Shown: piece by piece, positions 45,041-54,752 of the stretch | Numbering within the stretch: the stretch's first letter is position 1 | Layout of the letters: each line of letters opens with the position of its first letter | Source: Clostridium aestuarii | GTDB lineage: Bacteria > Bacillota > Clostridia > Clostridiales > Clostridiaceae | Length of the DNA: 64,000 nt | Assembly: GCF_026735135.1 (NCBI RefSeq) | Contig: NZ_JAPQER010000001.1 | Coordinates: forward strand, 379,500 to 443,499 | Reading direction: 5' to 3' | Made by a program: the position numbers and the translations under genes | Notes under the pieces: model-generated | Told to the model about the DNA's origin: nothing | Database searches by the model: none | What the model saw: only the letters and a program-made list of their open reading frames with translations

Positions 45041-45493
45041 ATAAAACTAAATAATTATATTCTAAGAGAGATAGGCGAACTTTCTAGAACTATCCATGCC
45101 ATTGTAGAAATTAAATTCAAAAAATTAAATTTACAAAAAGGTCAATTTATATATCTAACTAGAGTATATGAAAATCCTGGAATAAATTTAATTCAACTAT
45201 CAAGTCTACTTAAAGTAGATAAGACAACAACTACTAAGGTTATTCAAAAACTTATAAAAGAAGGCTTTATACTAAAAAGTAAAGATAACACTGACAAACG
45301 TTCATACCAACTTTATCCCACATCTAAAGCCTCAAATACATATGAGGAAATAATTGAAGAAGAAAATAGAGCTATAGAAATATGTTTTAAAAATTTTGAT
45401 AAAAAGCAAAAAGAATCAGTATATGAATTGATAAAAAAAATGAACGAGAACATACAAATTGATTGGTATGAAATCAAAAATTATAAAAAATAA
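45041..45493 (+). CDS. MarR family regulator, apparently with an ATA start codon
   Basis: A 150-residue MarR protein: dimer helices at the ends and a winged helix-turn-helix (LIQLSSLLKVDKTTTTKVIQ; DNTDKRSYQLYPT). The only ordinary start in frame is GTG at 45032, but its G is the last base of the AGGAGG site (45027-45032), so that site cannot serve it. ATA at 45041 lies at the ideal eight-base spacing; GTA at 45038 is five bases away. I therefore place the start at ATA with moderate trust. It probably controls the aldolase gene and itself through the palindromes at 43847-43908. The family call is firm; the start is not. Confidence 0.8.
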   Translation: MKLNNYILREIGELSRTIHAIVEIKFKKLNLQKGQFIYLTRVYENPGINLIQLSSLLKVDKTTTTKVIQKLIKEGFILKSKDNTDKRSYQLYPTSKASNTYEEIIEEENRAIEICFKNFDKKQKESVYELIKKMNENIQIDWYEIKNYKK

Positions 45494-45526
45494 ATTAAGA
45501 ATATTGCTTTGCAATATTCTTAATTT
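45492..45526. terminator. bidirectional intrinsic terminator
   Basis: AAATTAAGAATATTGC (45492-45507) and GCAATATTCTTAATTT (45511-45526) pair perfectly around a three-base loop, between convergent genes. Confidence 0.85.
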
Positions 45527-45531
45527 ATTTT

Positions 45532-47448
45532 TTATTGATTATTAATTTTTTCTGCTAATTCATTTAAGTATGTCCATCTTTCCATCAACTGCTCTGATTT
45601 ATCCTCTATTTCCTTCTGCTTTACAAGTAATTCTTCAAGAACAGTATAATCGCTTCCAGCAAAATTTATTTTCTCTTTTATCTCTTCCAATTCATTTTCT
45701 GTTTTCTCTATTAATGTATCAATCTGTTCATACTCCAATTTTTCTTTGTAAGAAAATTTTAATGATTTATTATTTGATTTTGGTTTTTCTTTAGATTTTT
45801 TTATACTTTTATCATTATTATTTTTCTGCTCTCTAATATCGTTTATGCTTTGCTTTTGTTGAAATTCCATATATTCTGAATAATTTCCAGTGAATTTTTC
45901 TATAATTCCACTACCTTTAAAAGCAAGTATTTCGTCTGCTATTTTATCTAGAAAATATCTATCATGTGAAACAGCTATAACTGTTCCACTGAAATTATCA
46001 ATATATTCTTCAAGAACATTTAAGGTTTCTATATCCAAATCATTTGTAGGCTCATCTAGTATAAGAACATTAGGCGCTTCCATTAAAACTCTAAGTAGAT
46101 AAAGTCTTCTTCTTTCCCCTCCAGATAATCTTGATATGTACATCCACTGAATCTCAGATGTAAATAAAAATTTCTCCATCATTTTAGACGCACTTATAAG
46201 AGTTCCATCTTCTGTTCTTATAAATTCAGCACCTTCTTTTATATACTCTATAGCTCTCATAGATTCATCAATATCCTTATATTCTTGAGAGAAATATCCT
46301 ATTTTAACCGTTTCCCCTATTTCTATACTTCCACTTTCAGGCTTGATTTTATCAACAATCATATTAAGAAGTGTTGATTTTCCTATACCATTTGATCCTA
46401 TAATTCCAATTCTGTCTTCCTTCTTAAAAATATAACTAAAATCATCAATTAATTTTTTCTCTTCAAAATTTTTACTGATACTATTAAGATTTATAACCTT
46501 TTTACCTAATCTACTGCTTCCAACAGATATATCTACTTGTTCATTTTTCTTTTCAAATTCCTGTGATTTAATTTCATTAAATCTGTCTATTCTAGCTTTT
46601 TGCTTTGTACTTCTTGCCTTTGCCCCTCTTCTTATCCATGCAAGTTCACGTTTTAATAGATTTTGTCTCTTATCTTCTAGCACCTCATTCAATACTTCTC
46701 TTTCTGCTTTAGCTTCTAGAAAAGTAGTGTAATTGCCTATATATTTGTATATATTCCCATTGTGCAACTCTAAAATTCTATTAGTTACCCTATCTAGAAA
46801 ATATCTATCGTGAGTAATCATAATAAGAGCACCTTTTCTATTGTTTAAATATTCCTCCATCCATTTAACAGTTTCATTATCCATATGGTTTGTAGGCTCA
46901 TCCAAAATCAGCAAATCGCATGGGCTTATTAAAGTACCTGCTAGCGCTATTCTTTTTCTCTGTCCACCCGATAATGTTCCTACTTTATCATCAAAATTAC
47001 TAATCCCAAGTTGCATCAATACTGTTTTTGCCTGACTTTCTATTTCCCAAGCATTAGCTACATCCATTTCTTCATTAAGTTTTAAAAGTTTTTTCTGTAA
47101 CTCAATATTCTCAGAATCATTTTGTAACTTATCAATAGTATTTTCATACTCTCTAAGAAGCTTCATTATCGGTGAATTCCCCTTAAATATCTGTTCTATA
47201 ACCTTAGCATCATCATCAAATTCTATTTTTTGAGGTAAATATTCAATTCTAAGATTACTCATCTTTGTTATTTTACCAGCATCATAATCCTCTACACTCG
47301 CTATTACCTTTAATAGAGTTGATTTCCCTGTTCCATTTATACCTATTAACCCTATCTTTTCCCCTTCATTAATTATCAAAGATATATCCTTTAAAAGAAC
47401 TTTTTCTCCATAGCTTTTACTTATGTTATCTAATGATATTACATTCAT
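45532..47448 (-). CDS. ABC-F family ATPase
   Basis: A 638-residue soluble protein with two ABC ATPase domains (Walker A GINGTGKST and GSNGIGKST; signatures LSGGQRKRIALAG and LSGGERRRLYLLR), an inter-domain linker (about 240-310) and a C-terminal coiled coil (about 530-638). This is the ABC-F plan of ribosome-acting factors such as Uup/YdiF. No membrane partner exists. It may help stalled translation or protect ribosomes; which is not decidable from sequence. GAGAGGAAG precedes the ATG. Confidence 0.9.
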   Translation of the reverse strand: MNVISLDNISKSYGEKVLLKDISLIINEGEKIGLIGINGTGKSTLLKVIASVEDYDAGKITKMSNLRIEYLPQKIEFDDDAKVIEQIFKGNSPIMKLLREYENTIDKLQNDSENIELQKKLLKLNEEMDVANAWEIESQAKTVLMQLGISNFDDKVGTLSGGQRKRIALAGTLISPCDLLILDEPTNHMDNETVKWMEEYLNNRKGALIMITHDRYFLDRVTNRILELHNGNIYKYIGNYTTFLEAKAEREVLNEVLEDKRQNLLKRELAWIRRGAKARSTKQKARIDRFNEIKSQEFEKKNEQVDISVGSSRLGKKVINLNSISKNFEEKKLIDDFSYIFKKEDRIGIIGSNGIGKSTLLNMIVDKIKPESGSIEIGETVKIGYFSQEYKDIDESMRAIEYIKEGAEFIRTEDGTLISASKMMEKFLFTSEIQWMYISRLSGGERRRLYLLRVLMEAPNVLILDEPTNDLDIETLNVLEEYIDNFSGTVIAVSHDRYFLDKIADEILAFKGSGIIEKFTGNYSEYMEFQQKQSINDIREQKNNNDKSIKKSKEKPKSNNKSLKFSYKEKLEYEQIDTLIEKTENELEEIKEKINFAGSDYTVLEELLVKQKEIEDKSEQLMERWTYLNELAEKINNQ

Positions 47449-47618
47449 ATATATATCTTCCTCTCCATATAAACTATAATTATCAACTGTAAATTTTTTT
47501 TAATTGAATGTAACTTTACATTTTAAAATTCTCTACAATATAATCATGATTAAATGATAACATAAGTATAAGTACTACAGGTAGTCCTAAATTTTTAAAG
47601 TTTCATGCCTATAATTTA

Positions 47619-48695
47619 TTAATCTTTTATACGAACTAATAATGCTATAGAAGAAACATATATAACTAAAAATATTACCATTATAGGCATTATTTTCCCA
47701 AAAAAGTTTCTTCGAGCTATTTCATTAGTAAAAAACATACATAAAAAAACCGATACAGGATAAACGAAAAAGTAAATCTTTTTTATATCTACTTTTTTCA
47801 TAAAATCCTTTAGAATATAAGCTGAAGCAAAGTAATAGATAGTTATACACCTGAGTATTATAAAACTCCATGAAAGCATAAAAAGATATCTAAAATTATT
47901 AATAATAGGTATATCTATAATTTCTGATGCAGCTAAAAAAGGCCATAAACTTTTACTAGTTACGTCTATACCAAAATAATATATTGTTATGAATACAATC
48001 CATATATATATAAATATTGATAATAATATGCCTATAAGTGTGGCTCTTTTTATTTTTTTTTTATCATTTATGTAAGGGTAGATTAAAAGTAGGAATTCTG
48101 GACCTATATAGGAATACATTGTCTCTATACTTCCTTTTAAGATATTATTAAATCCTGATCCGAAAACAGGTAATAAATTCAAAATACTTGATTTTTTAAG
48201 ATTAAATAATGGAAGAATTATTAATGGTAAAGTGATATAAAAAGCAATCTCACACATTTTACCAATTACATTTATTCCTTTATGTGCAGTATATAAGCAT
48301 ACAAAGATTATAAAAATTAGCAATTTAAAAGGACTTAAGAACTCAGAAGAATATACTCTAATTATATTAGCATAACCTGCAGTTATTCCTAATGCCATCA
48401 ATATAAACGGAAGTAGAAATAATAAATTAAAGATATTTCCTAAAAAGTTTCCAAAATACTTTTTGCTTAAAAAAAGTATATTATGGTTAGGATATTTTTT
48501 GCTTATATATATACACATAACACTCATATACAATGGATATATTCCTCCTAGTGCAGTAGATAACCATGCATCTTGTTGCGAAATTTTCACTAAACTATTA
48601 GGTAAAGCTAAAATCCCACCACCTGTTACTGAACCATATAAGATAAACATAAATTGACTTGGAGTTAAAACATCAGTTTTTGCCTTACTCATCAT
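47619..48695 (-). CDS. spore germination protein, GerAB/GerKB-type permease (copy 1)
   Basis: A 358-residue, ten-helix protein of the endospore germination permease family (VLTPSQFMFILYGSVTGGGI). It is a close paralogue of the next gene upstream; long stretches such as EIIDIPIINNFRYLFMLSWS are identical. B subunits bind the germinant in GerA-type receptors of the spore inner membrane. AGGAG lies seven bases before the ATG at 48695. It is the last gene of the A-C-B-B cluster. Confidence 0.88.
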   Translation of the reverse strand: MMSKAKTDVLTPSQFMFILYGSVTGGGILALPNSLVKISQQDAWLSTALGGIYPLYMSVMCIYISKKYPNHNILFLSKKYFGNFLGNIFNLLFLLPFILMALGITAGYANIIRVYSSEFLSPFKLLIFIIFVCLYTAHKGINVIGKMCEIAFYITLPLIILPLFNLKKSSILNLLPVFGSGFNNILKGSIETMYSYIGPEFLLLIYPYINDKKKIKRATLIGILLSIFIYIWIVFITIYYFGIDVTSKSLWPFLAASEIIDIPIINNFRYLFMLSWSFIILRCITIYYFASAYILKDFMKKVDIKKIYFFVYPVSVFLCMFFTNEIARRNFFGKIMPIMVIFLVIYVSSIALLVRIKD

Positions 48696-48750
48696 AATCA
48701 TTCTCCTATAAATATCTTGTAATTTTAACAGATTAATATAAAGCTTTAAG

Positions 48751-49833
48751 TTAACCTTTTATACGAATTAATAATGCTACAGAAGATGCATATATTAATG
48801 AAAAGATTACCATTACAGGAGTTACCTTTGATAAAAAGTTTCTTCTTGTTATTTCATTAGTAAAAAACATTGATAGAAAAACTAATATAGGATAAATAAA
48901 CAAATAAACCTTTTTCACGTTTATCTTTTTTATAAAATCTTTTAAAATATATACTACACCAAAGTAATAGATAGCTATACTCTTAAGTAATATAAAACTC
49001 CATGAAAGCATAAAAAGATATCTGAAATTATTTATAATAGGTATATCTATAATTTCTGCTGCTGATAAAAAAGGCCATAAACTTTTACTAGTTACATCTA
49101 TACCAAAATAATATATTGTTATAAACATAATCCATACATATGTAACCATAGTTAAAAACACACCTGTAAGTAAGAAACTTTTTATTTTGTTTTTATCATT
49201 TACATAATGATATGTTAAAAGCAAAAATTCTACACCTAAATAGGAATACATCGTCTCTATACTTCCTTTTAATATATTAGTAATTCCTGACCCTAAAATA
49301 GGAAATATATTTAAAATACTTGATTTTCCCAAAGAAAATAATGGAATAATTATTAGTGGTAAAGTTATATAAAAAATAATTTCACTTATTTTTCCAATCA
49401 AACTTATACCTTTATATGCAGTATACATACTTACCACAGTTATAATAATTATCAATTTTAGAGAACTTAAAAACTCTGCAGCATATACTTTAACTATATT
49501 AGTATAACCTGAAATCACTGATACTGTAGTTAGTACAAATAGAATTAAAAATAACAAATTGAATATCTTTCCTAAGAAATTCCCAAAATATTTTTTGCTT
49601 AAAAAAAGTATATTATCATTAGGGTATTTTTTACTTATATATATAACTATTAGACATATATACAATGGATATATTGCTCCTACAATACTGGATATCCATG
49701 CATCTTGTTGTGAAATTTCAACTAAACTTTTAGGTAAACTTAAAACTCCAATTCCTGTCATTGATCCATATACTATAAAAAACATCTGACTTGGAGTTAA
49801 AAGTTGATTTTTTGCTTTATTCATTGTAGCCAT
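48751..49833 (-). CDS. spore germination protein, GerAB/GerKB-type permease (copy 2)
   Basis: A 360-residue paralogue of the 47619-48695 product, with the same helices (LLTPSQMFFIVYGSMTGIGV). The pair looks like a tandem duplication that has since diverged, mostly in the first half. It starts three bases after the C-subunit gene. Two B subunits with one A and C could give two receptors of different germinant specificity. Confidence 0.88.
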   Translation of the reverse strand: MATMNKAKNQLLTPSQMFFIVYGSMTGIGVLSLPKSLVEISQQDAWISSIVGAIYPLYICLIVIYISKKYPNDNILFLSKKYFGNFLGKIFNLLFLILFVLTTVSVISGYTNIVKVYAAEFLSSLKLIIIITVVSMYTAYKGISLIGKISEIIFYITLPLIIIPLFSLGKSSILNIFPILGSGITNILKGSIETMYSYLGVEFLLLTYHYVNDKNKIKSFLLTGVFLTMVTYVWIMFITIYYFGIDVTSKSLWPFLSAAEIIDIPIINNFRYLFMLSWSFILLKSIAIYYFGVVYILKDFIKKINVKKVYLFIYPILVFLSMFFTNEITRRNFLSKVTPVMVIFSLIYASSVALLIRIKG

Positions 49834-49836
49834 TTG

Positions 49837-50994
49837 CTAAAAATCTCCTCTTCCATATCTATCTATATCAACTTTAACATTGACTTTTATATCAGCATTT
49901 GAAATAACCTCATTCCAGTTCACCCCTGTATTTCTTCCATACTTCGCTGCGGCTACTCTCCCTAATTCTAGAGAATCAATTTTATACTCATTTTGCATTT
50001 TTTCTAAAAATTTATAACACATTTTCTCTATTTGTTTTTCCATATCACTTTGAAATTTTTTATTTTCATTAGGTTGATCTAAAAAATCTCCATATACTTC
50101 ATTACATACTATATCTCCTGTAAAATCCAAATCTATAGTAAATTCATATTTGTCTCCTATTTTTTTGCAATCAACTTTTCTTTTAGCTTTAGTTAGATAA
50201 TCTACATATTCTTTTGGACTTTTTTGAATAGAAAGTATACCTTTAGATCTTTTTTCTTTTAAAATACTCATAATTCTAGATTCTTCTAAACCAATTTTAG
50301 CTATCATTTTATCCTTTTTAAACAAAGCCATTCCACTAATTTCTATATGATTATTTTTCATTTCTATATAAGGAACTGAGAGATCTCTACCTTCTTCATA
50401 AATTCTTACATATGAATCTACAAGTTTATAATTTTCTGGAAAAAAATTATAAAACTTTGCGTTTTCTATAAGTCCTTCCATATAATCTGTAGCACTTGGA
50501 TATCCTTTAACTTTTACTTTTAATATGTCACTAGCTTTTCCATTACATACAACAAGCCACGTTTTATCATTTATATGTGGATTGGTAAAAGTTGTATTTA
50601 TAAAAGGTTTTATACCATATCTAGTAAATTCTTCGCTTAATATAATTATTTTTTCAAGTCCAAACACAAATTTTTTATTACTTCTTCGCTGTCTATCCTC
50701 TCTTGTAGATATAAGAGTTCTAGCAGTACCTTCACTTACATCACTAGTAGTCTTATCTTCCTGAAAAATATCTTTACTTATAGACACTGTATATCGAATA
50801 TCATCTTTTGTTTTTTTCTCAATATCGATTCCAACACCGCCAACGACATCAATCTGTTCTACAGGTACGATATCTACTCCAGCATTTAAATATACACCAG
50901 TACCTAAAATTAACACAGCTATTATTAAAATCTTAAATCTATTTATGATATTAATTGCTTTGAATGTAAAACTATTATTATGAGGTTTGTTCAT
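49837..50994 (-). CDS. spore germination protein, Ger(x)C family, without lipobox
   Basis: A 385-residue C subunit of a GerA-type receptor (VPVEQIDVVGGVGIDIEKKT; GRNTGVNWNEVISNADIKV). Typical GerAC proteins are lipoproteins with LxGC; here the hydrophobic segment ILIIAVLILGTGVYLNAGV has no cysteine, so it is probably held by that helix instead. Three ATG codons lie in a row; the third, at 50994, is best spaced (seven bases) from AAGGAG. It overlaps the A-subunit gene by 17 bases. Confidence 0.85.
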   Translation of the reverse strand: MNKPHNNSFTFKAINIINRFKILIIAVLILGTGVYLNAGVDIVPVEQIDVVGGVGIDIEKKTKDDIRYTVSISKDIFQEDKTTSDVSEGTARTLISTREDRQRRSNKKFVFGLEKIIILSEEFTRYGIKPFINTTFTNPHINDKTWLVVCNGKASDILKVKVKGYPSATDYMEGLIENAKFYNFFPENYKLVDSYVRIYEEGRDLSVPYIEMKNNHIEISGMALFKKDKMIAKIGLEESRIMSILKEKRSKGILSIQKSPKEYVDYLTKAKRKVDCKKIGDKYEFTIDLDFTGDIVCNEVYGDFLDQPNENKKFQSDMEKQIEKMCYKFLEKMQNEYKIDSLELGRVAAAKYGRNTGVNWNEVISNADIKVNVKVDIDRYGRGDF

Positions 50995-52474
50995 CATCAT
51001 TCTCCTTAAATTTGTTTCTAAAGTCTGTTTGCCTCATAGGATTATTATTAGGAATAGATTCTGGCCGTTTATTCATTTTCCATAAGGGAGCTCTAACAAA
51101 TATGTCTTTTATATCATTCTTATTAAATTGAAGATAAGGAACACCATAGCTATCTAGTGAACACAGATGAACTATTAACAAAAACCATCCTATAGCTATG
51201 CCAAAAATGCCCAGAAAATTTGCAAGTAAAAGCATAGGATATTGTATAAGTCTTATTATAAGAGCCATATCATAGGTAGGTATTAAAAATGTAGCTACAA
51301 CAGTAATTCCTATTATGAGCAGTGTCGTTGGACTAACTACTTTTGATTTTACAGCTGTATCCCCTATAATAATACCTCCTACCAAGCTCAAAGTTTGACC
51401 TATTTTATTTGGCAATCGAAGTCCCCCTTCTCTTAAAAACTCTATTACAATTTCCATAGATAAAATTTCTAAAAATGGAGTAAGTGATATACCTATTCTT
51501 GATTTTATAATAGGTTCTATGAATTTTACTGGTATAAGCTCTTCATTAAACTTTAATAATGTTAAATATATAGGAGCAAGTGTTATAACTGTAAAAACTG
51601 ATATAATTCTAAGTATTCTAATGAAAGATGTTCTTAAAGTTCTCTGATTATAATCTTCTACTGCTTGAAAAAATTCTACAAATAAAGTGGGTGCTGTAAA
51701 CACATGAGGAGTTCCTTCTGTAATAACAGCAATTCTTCCATCCAACAAATGGGCTTCAATTATATCTGGTCTTTCACTGCCAAAAGTTTGAGGAAATGGA
51801 GTATACGTATAGTCTTCAATATATTGTTGAATTTGACCTGATCCAGTAATAAAATCCACATCTATAGCATTTATTCTTTTTCTTAATTCATCTACTATGT
51901 TTTTATCTGCAATATCTTCTATATAAATAAGAGCCACATCTGTTTGAGAACGCCTTCCCACTATTGAGTATTCTATTGCTAAATTCTTATCTTTTATTCT
52001 TCTTCTAATAATACTTACATTAGTCTGTAAATTTTCCACAAACCCCTCTTTTGCACCTCTTATAGATGTTTCAGATTCAGGTTCTGTTATTGAACGATAC
52101 TCTCCTCCTTTAGTATCTACTACTATGTATTCGTTTGAGTCGCATACAATTATAACAGTCTTTCCCCTTTTTAATTGTTCTGAAACAGCATTTATATCTG
52201 TTACTACCTTGGTATTACTCGATGAAATATATCTTTTACAAAGATATAAAGAAATATCTTCTATTTCTCTTAAATTTTCATTTGCCTGGTGCATTAAAGG
52301 CTTTAATACATCTCTATTTATAATATCTTCATTTGCCAAACCACTTATATAGAGAGCAATAGCTTCTAAAACCGGTTTTTTTCCTATAAAAAATTCTTTT
52401 ATAACTAAATTATTTTTAGTACCTATATTATTATTAATTTCATCTATTTTCTTTTGAAAAAAATTATTTGGCAT
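50978..52474 (-). CDS. spore germination protein, GerAA family
   Basis: An A subunit of about 498 residues: a large N-terminal soluble domain (about 1-240), then four to five membrane helices, with RRIKDKNLAIEYSIVGRRSQ, EGTPHVFTAPTLFVEF and MRQTDFRNKFKE near the end, all typical. It forms the core of a GerA-type germinant receptor. The start is uncertain: ATG at 52474 or GTG at 52486 next to AAAGG. It is first in the operon A-C-B-B. Confidence 0.9.
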   Translation of the reverse strand: MPNNFFQKKIDEINNNIGTKNNLVIKEFFIGKKPVLEAIALYISGLANEDIINRDVLKPLMHQANENLREIEDISLYLCKRYISSSNTKVVTDINAVSEQLKRGKTVIIVCDSNEYIVVDTKGGEYRSITEPESETSIRGAKEGFVENLQTNVSIIRRRIKDKNLAIEYSIVGRRSQTDVALIYIEDIADKNIVDELRKRINAIDVDFITGSGQIQQYIEDYTYTPFPQTFGSERPDIIEAHLLDGRIAVITEGTPHVFTAPTLFVEFFQAVEDYNQRTLRTSFIRILRIISVFTVITLAPIYLTLLKFNEELIPVKFIEPIIKSRIGISLTPFLEILSMEIVIEFLREGGLRLPNKIGQTLSLVGGIIIGDTAVKSKVVSPTTLLIIGITVVATFLIPTYDMALIIRLIQYPMLLLANFLGIFGIAIGWFLLIVHLCSLDSYGVPYLQFNKNDIKDIFVRAPLWKMNKRPESIPNNNPMRQTDFRNKFKENDDEQTS

Positions 52475-52649
52475 ATCCCTAACCACACCTTTAAGTCAAT
52501 TTATTATATATAGTTTTGGAAATTTTCATCTATTTTATTACTAAATATAATAAAATAACTTCTTAATAAAGCTTCATTATTTGGGTTAAGCTATATACTG
52601 AATTTCTTAAATATAACTAATGTTTGTATATATTGGGGAGGATTAAATT

Positions 52650-53735
52650 ATGAATAAAGAAGTTATCTCTAATAAGCAGGGGATATCTCTTATTATAATG
52701 TTTTCAAGCGGAACATCTTCTTTAGCAGCATTTGGACTAGACGCTAAGCAAGATTTTTGGTTAGTGATTATTTTATCAATATTTATGGCATTACTTACTG
52801 CACTTATATACTCTCATCTTTATTATACATTTCCAGGTAAAAATTTATTTGATATTTTAGAAATTTGTTTTGGTAAGTTTATTGGAAAAATATTTATGAT
52901 AATATTTATCTATTTCTTCTTTGAAGAAGGAACATTTATTTTAATAAATTTTAGTCAATTTATTAACTTGGCTGCTTTAAGTAATACTCCTTTAATTGTA
53001 TTAACACTAAGTATTATGATTCTATGCATTTATGCAGTGAAAAATGGAGTTAATTTAATGAGCAAATGGACAGCGTCTATGGTTTCTTACTTTATCTGTT
53101 TTATAATTATCTCATTACTATTACTAATTCCGTACATGCATATAAATAATATTCTACCTATTCTAAGTAACGGTATAAAACCAGTTTTAAAGACATCCTT
53201 CAGTACATTCACATGGCCTTTTGGTGAACTATTAGTATTTACCATGGTTTTCTCCGTATTTGAATCTAAAGAATCATCTTATAAAATTTATATAATAGGC
53301 TTATTAATAGGCGGAACACTAGCATTATTAACTTCTCTAGTTAACGTTTTAGTTTTAGGCGTAAATGCAGCTTCTATTTATTATTATCCTACTTATGCGA
53401 CTATGAAAAGGATAGATTTAGGATATTTTTTAGAAAGTATTGAACCTGTAATAGGCACAATATACACATTTGGTGCCTTTATTAAAATAAGTATATATTT
53501 ATTAGCTACCAGCAAAGGAATTGCTAAGATATTTGAATGTAATAATTATGACTTTGCAGTAATACCTACTGGATTACTTATGGTCGTTTTATCTTATTTT
53601 GGGTTTACTAGTATAATGAATTTTTGGGAATATAATAATAATATCTGGATTTATTATGCCTTTATGCTTGAAATGATTTTTCCAATTACTATTTTGGTTT
53701 TAGCCGAAATAAAAAACAGAAAAGTATATACTTAA
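52650..53735 (+). CDS. spore germination protein, GerAB-type permease (copy 3, divergent)
   Basis: A 361-residue ten-helix germination permease (SNKQGISLIIMFSSGTSSLA), only distantly related to the two tandem copies. It is transcribed away from the receptor operon across a 175-bp gap and has GGGGAGGA before the ATG. It may join the same A and C subunits. Confidence 0.85.
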   Translation: MNKEVISNKQGISLIIMFSSGTSSLAAFGLDAKQDFWLVIILSIFMALLTALIYSHLYYTFPGKNLFDILEICFGKFIGKIFMIIFIYFFFEEGTFILINFSQFINLAALSNTPLIVLTLSIMILCIYAVKNGVNLMSKWTASMVSYFICFIIISLLLLIPYMHINNILPILSNGIKPVLKTSFSTFTWPFGELLVFTMVFSVFESKESSYKIYIIGLLIGGTLALLTSLVNVLVLGVNAASIYYYPTYATMKRIDLGYFLESIEPVIGTIYTFGAFIKISIYLLATSKGIAKIFECNNYDFAVIPTGLLMVVLSYFGFTSIMNFWEYNNNIWIYYAFMLEMIFPITILVLAEIKNRKVYT

Positions 53736-53859
53736 ATGAATTTACATACTAAAAACAATAATAAAATATTATAAGCTTATTTGTAAATAATAATACTACT
53801 AATGTAATAAACGATATTATTAAACAATAAGAATCAAAGTTAAATGGGAGGCTCTAATA

Positions 53860-54747
53860 GTGAATGTTATTGAAATTGATAAATTAACCAAGTATTATGG
53901 TAAGTCAAGAGGAATTATTGATGTAAGTTTCAATGTTAAAAAAGGAGAAATTTTCGGTTTTATCGGCCCAAACGGTTCAGGAAAATCAACTACCATTCGA
54001 ACACTCCTCTCACTAATTTACCCAAGTAGTGGAAGTGCAAAAATTTTTGGGAAAGATATTATTGAATTTAGTTCTGAAATAAAAAAAGAAATAGGCTACT
54101 TGCCCTCTGAAGTCTTTTATTATGACAACATGAAAGTTATCGACCTCTTAAAATATTCTGCTAGTTTCTATAAAAAGGATTATACTAAAAAAATTAAAGA
54201 ACTATCTGAAGTAATGAATCTTGACTTAAATAAAAAAATTAATGATTTATCTTTTGGAAATAAGAAAAAGGTTGGGATAGTTCAGGCATTACTTCATGAA
54301 CCAAAATTAATTATATTAGATGAACCTACCAGTGGGCTTGATCCTCTTATACAGCAAAATTTCTTTAATTTATTAGAGCAAGAAAAAAAGAAAGGTGTGA
54401 CAATCTTATTTTCTTCCCATATTTTAAGTGAAGTTCAAAAACTATGTGATCGTGTTGCCATTATTAAAGATGGTAAAATAGTAAACGTCGAAAATATTAG
54501 CAGCCTTAAAGAAAATAGCTATAAGAAATTCAAAATTGAAATACCATCAAAACCAGCTGAAAATTACTTCAATATTAATGGTGTGAATAATTTAGAAGTA
54601 AAAGACAATATAATTAACTTTATATTTAAAGGAAATCTTAATTCCATTATGAATAAAATTTCAAACATTAAAGTATCTAATATTTGGATAAACGATCCTG
54701 ATCTTGAAGAAATTTTTATGCATTATTATTCAGAAAAGGAGGACTAG
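53860..54747 (+). CDS. ABC transporter ATP-binding protein
   Basis: A 295-residue ATPase: Walker A GPNGSGKSTT, signature LSFGNKKKVGIV, Walker B LIILDEPTSGLDP, and SSHILSE. The start is GTG at 53860 after GGGAGG. It is followed by two ABC-2 permease genes on the same strand, with which it forms one exporter. Confidence 0.92.
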   Translation: MNVIEIDKLTKYYGKSRGIIDVSFNVKKGEIFGFIGPNGSGKSTTIRTLLSLIYPSSGSAKIFGKDIIEFSSEIKKEIGYLPSEVFYYDNMKVIDLLKYSASFYKKDYTKKIKELSEVMNLDLNKKINDLSFGNKKKVGIVQALLHEPKLIILDEPTSGLDPLIQQNFFNLLEQEKKKGVTILFSSHILSEVQKLCDRVAIIKDGKIVNVENISSLKENSYKKFKIEIPSKPAENYFNINGVNNLEVKDNIINFIFKGNLNSIMNKISNIKVSNIWINDPDLEEIFMHYYSEKED

Positions 54748-54752
54748 AAAAA

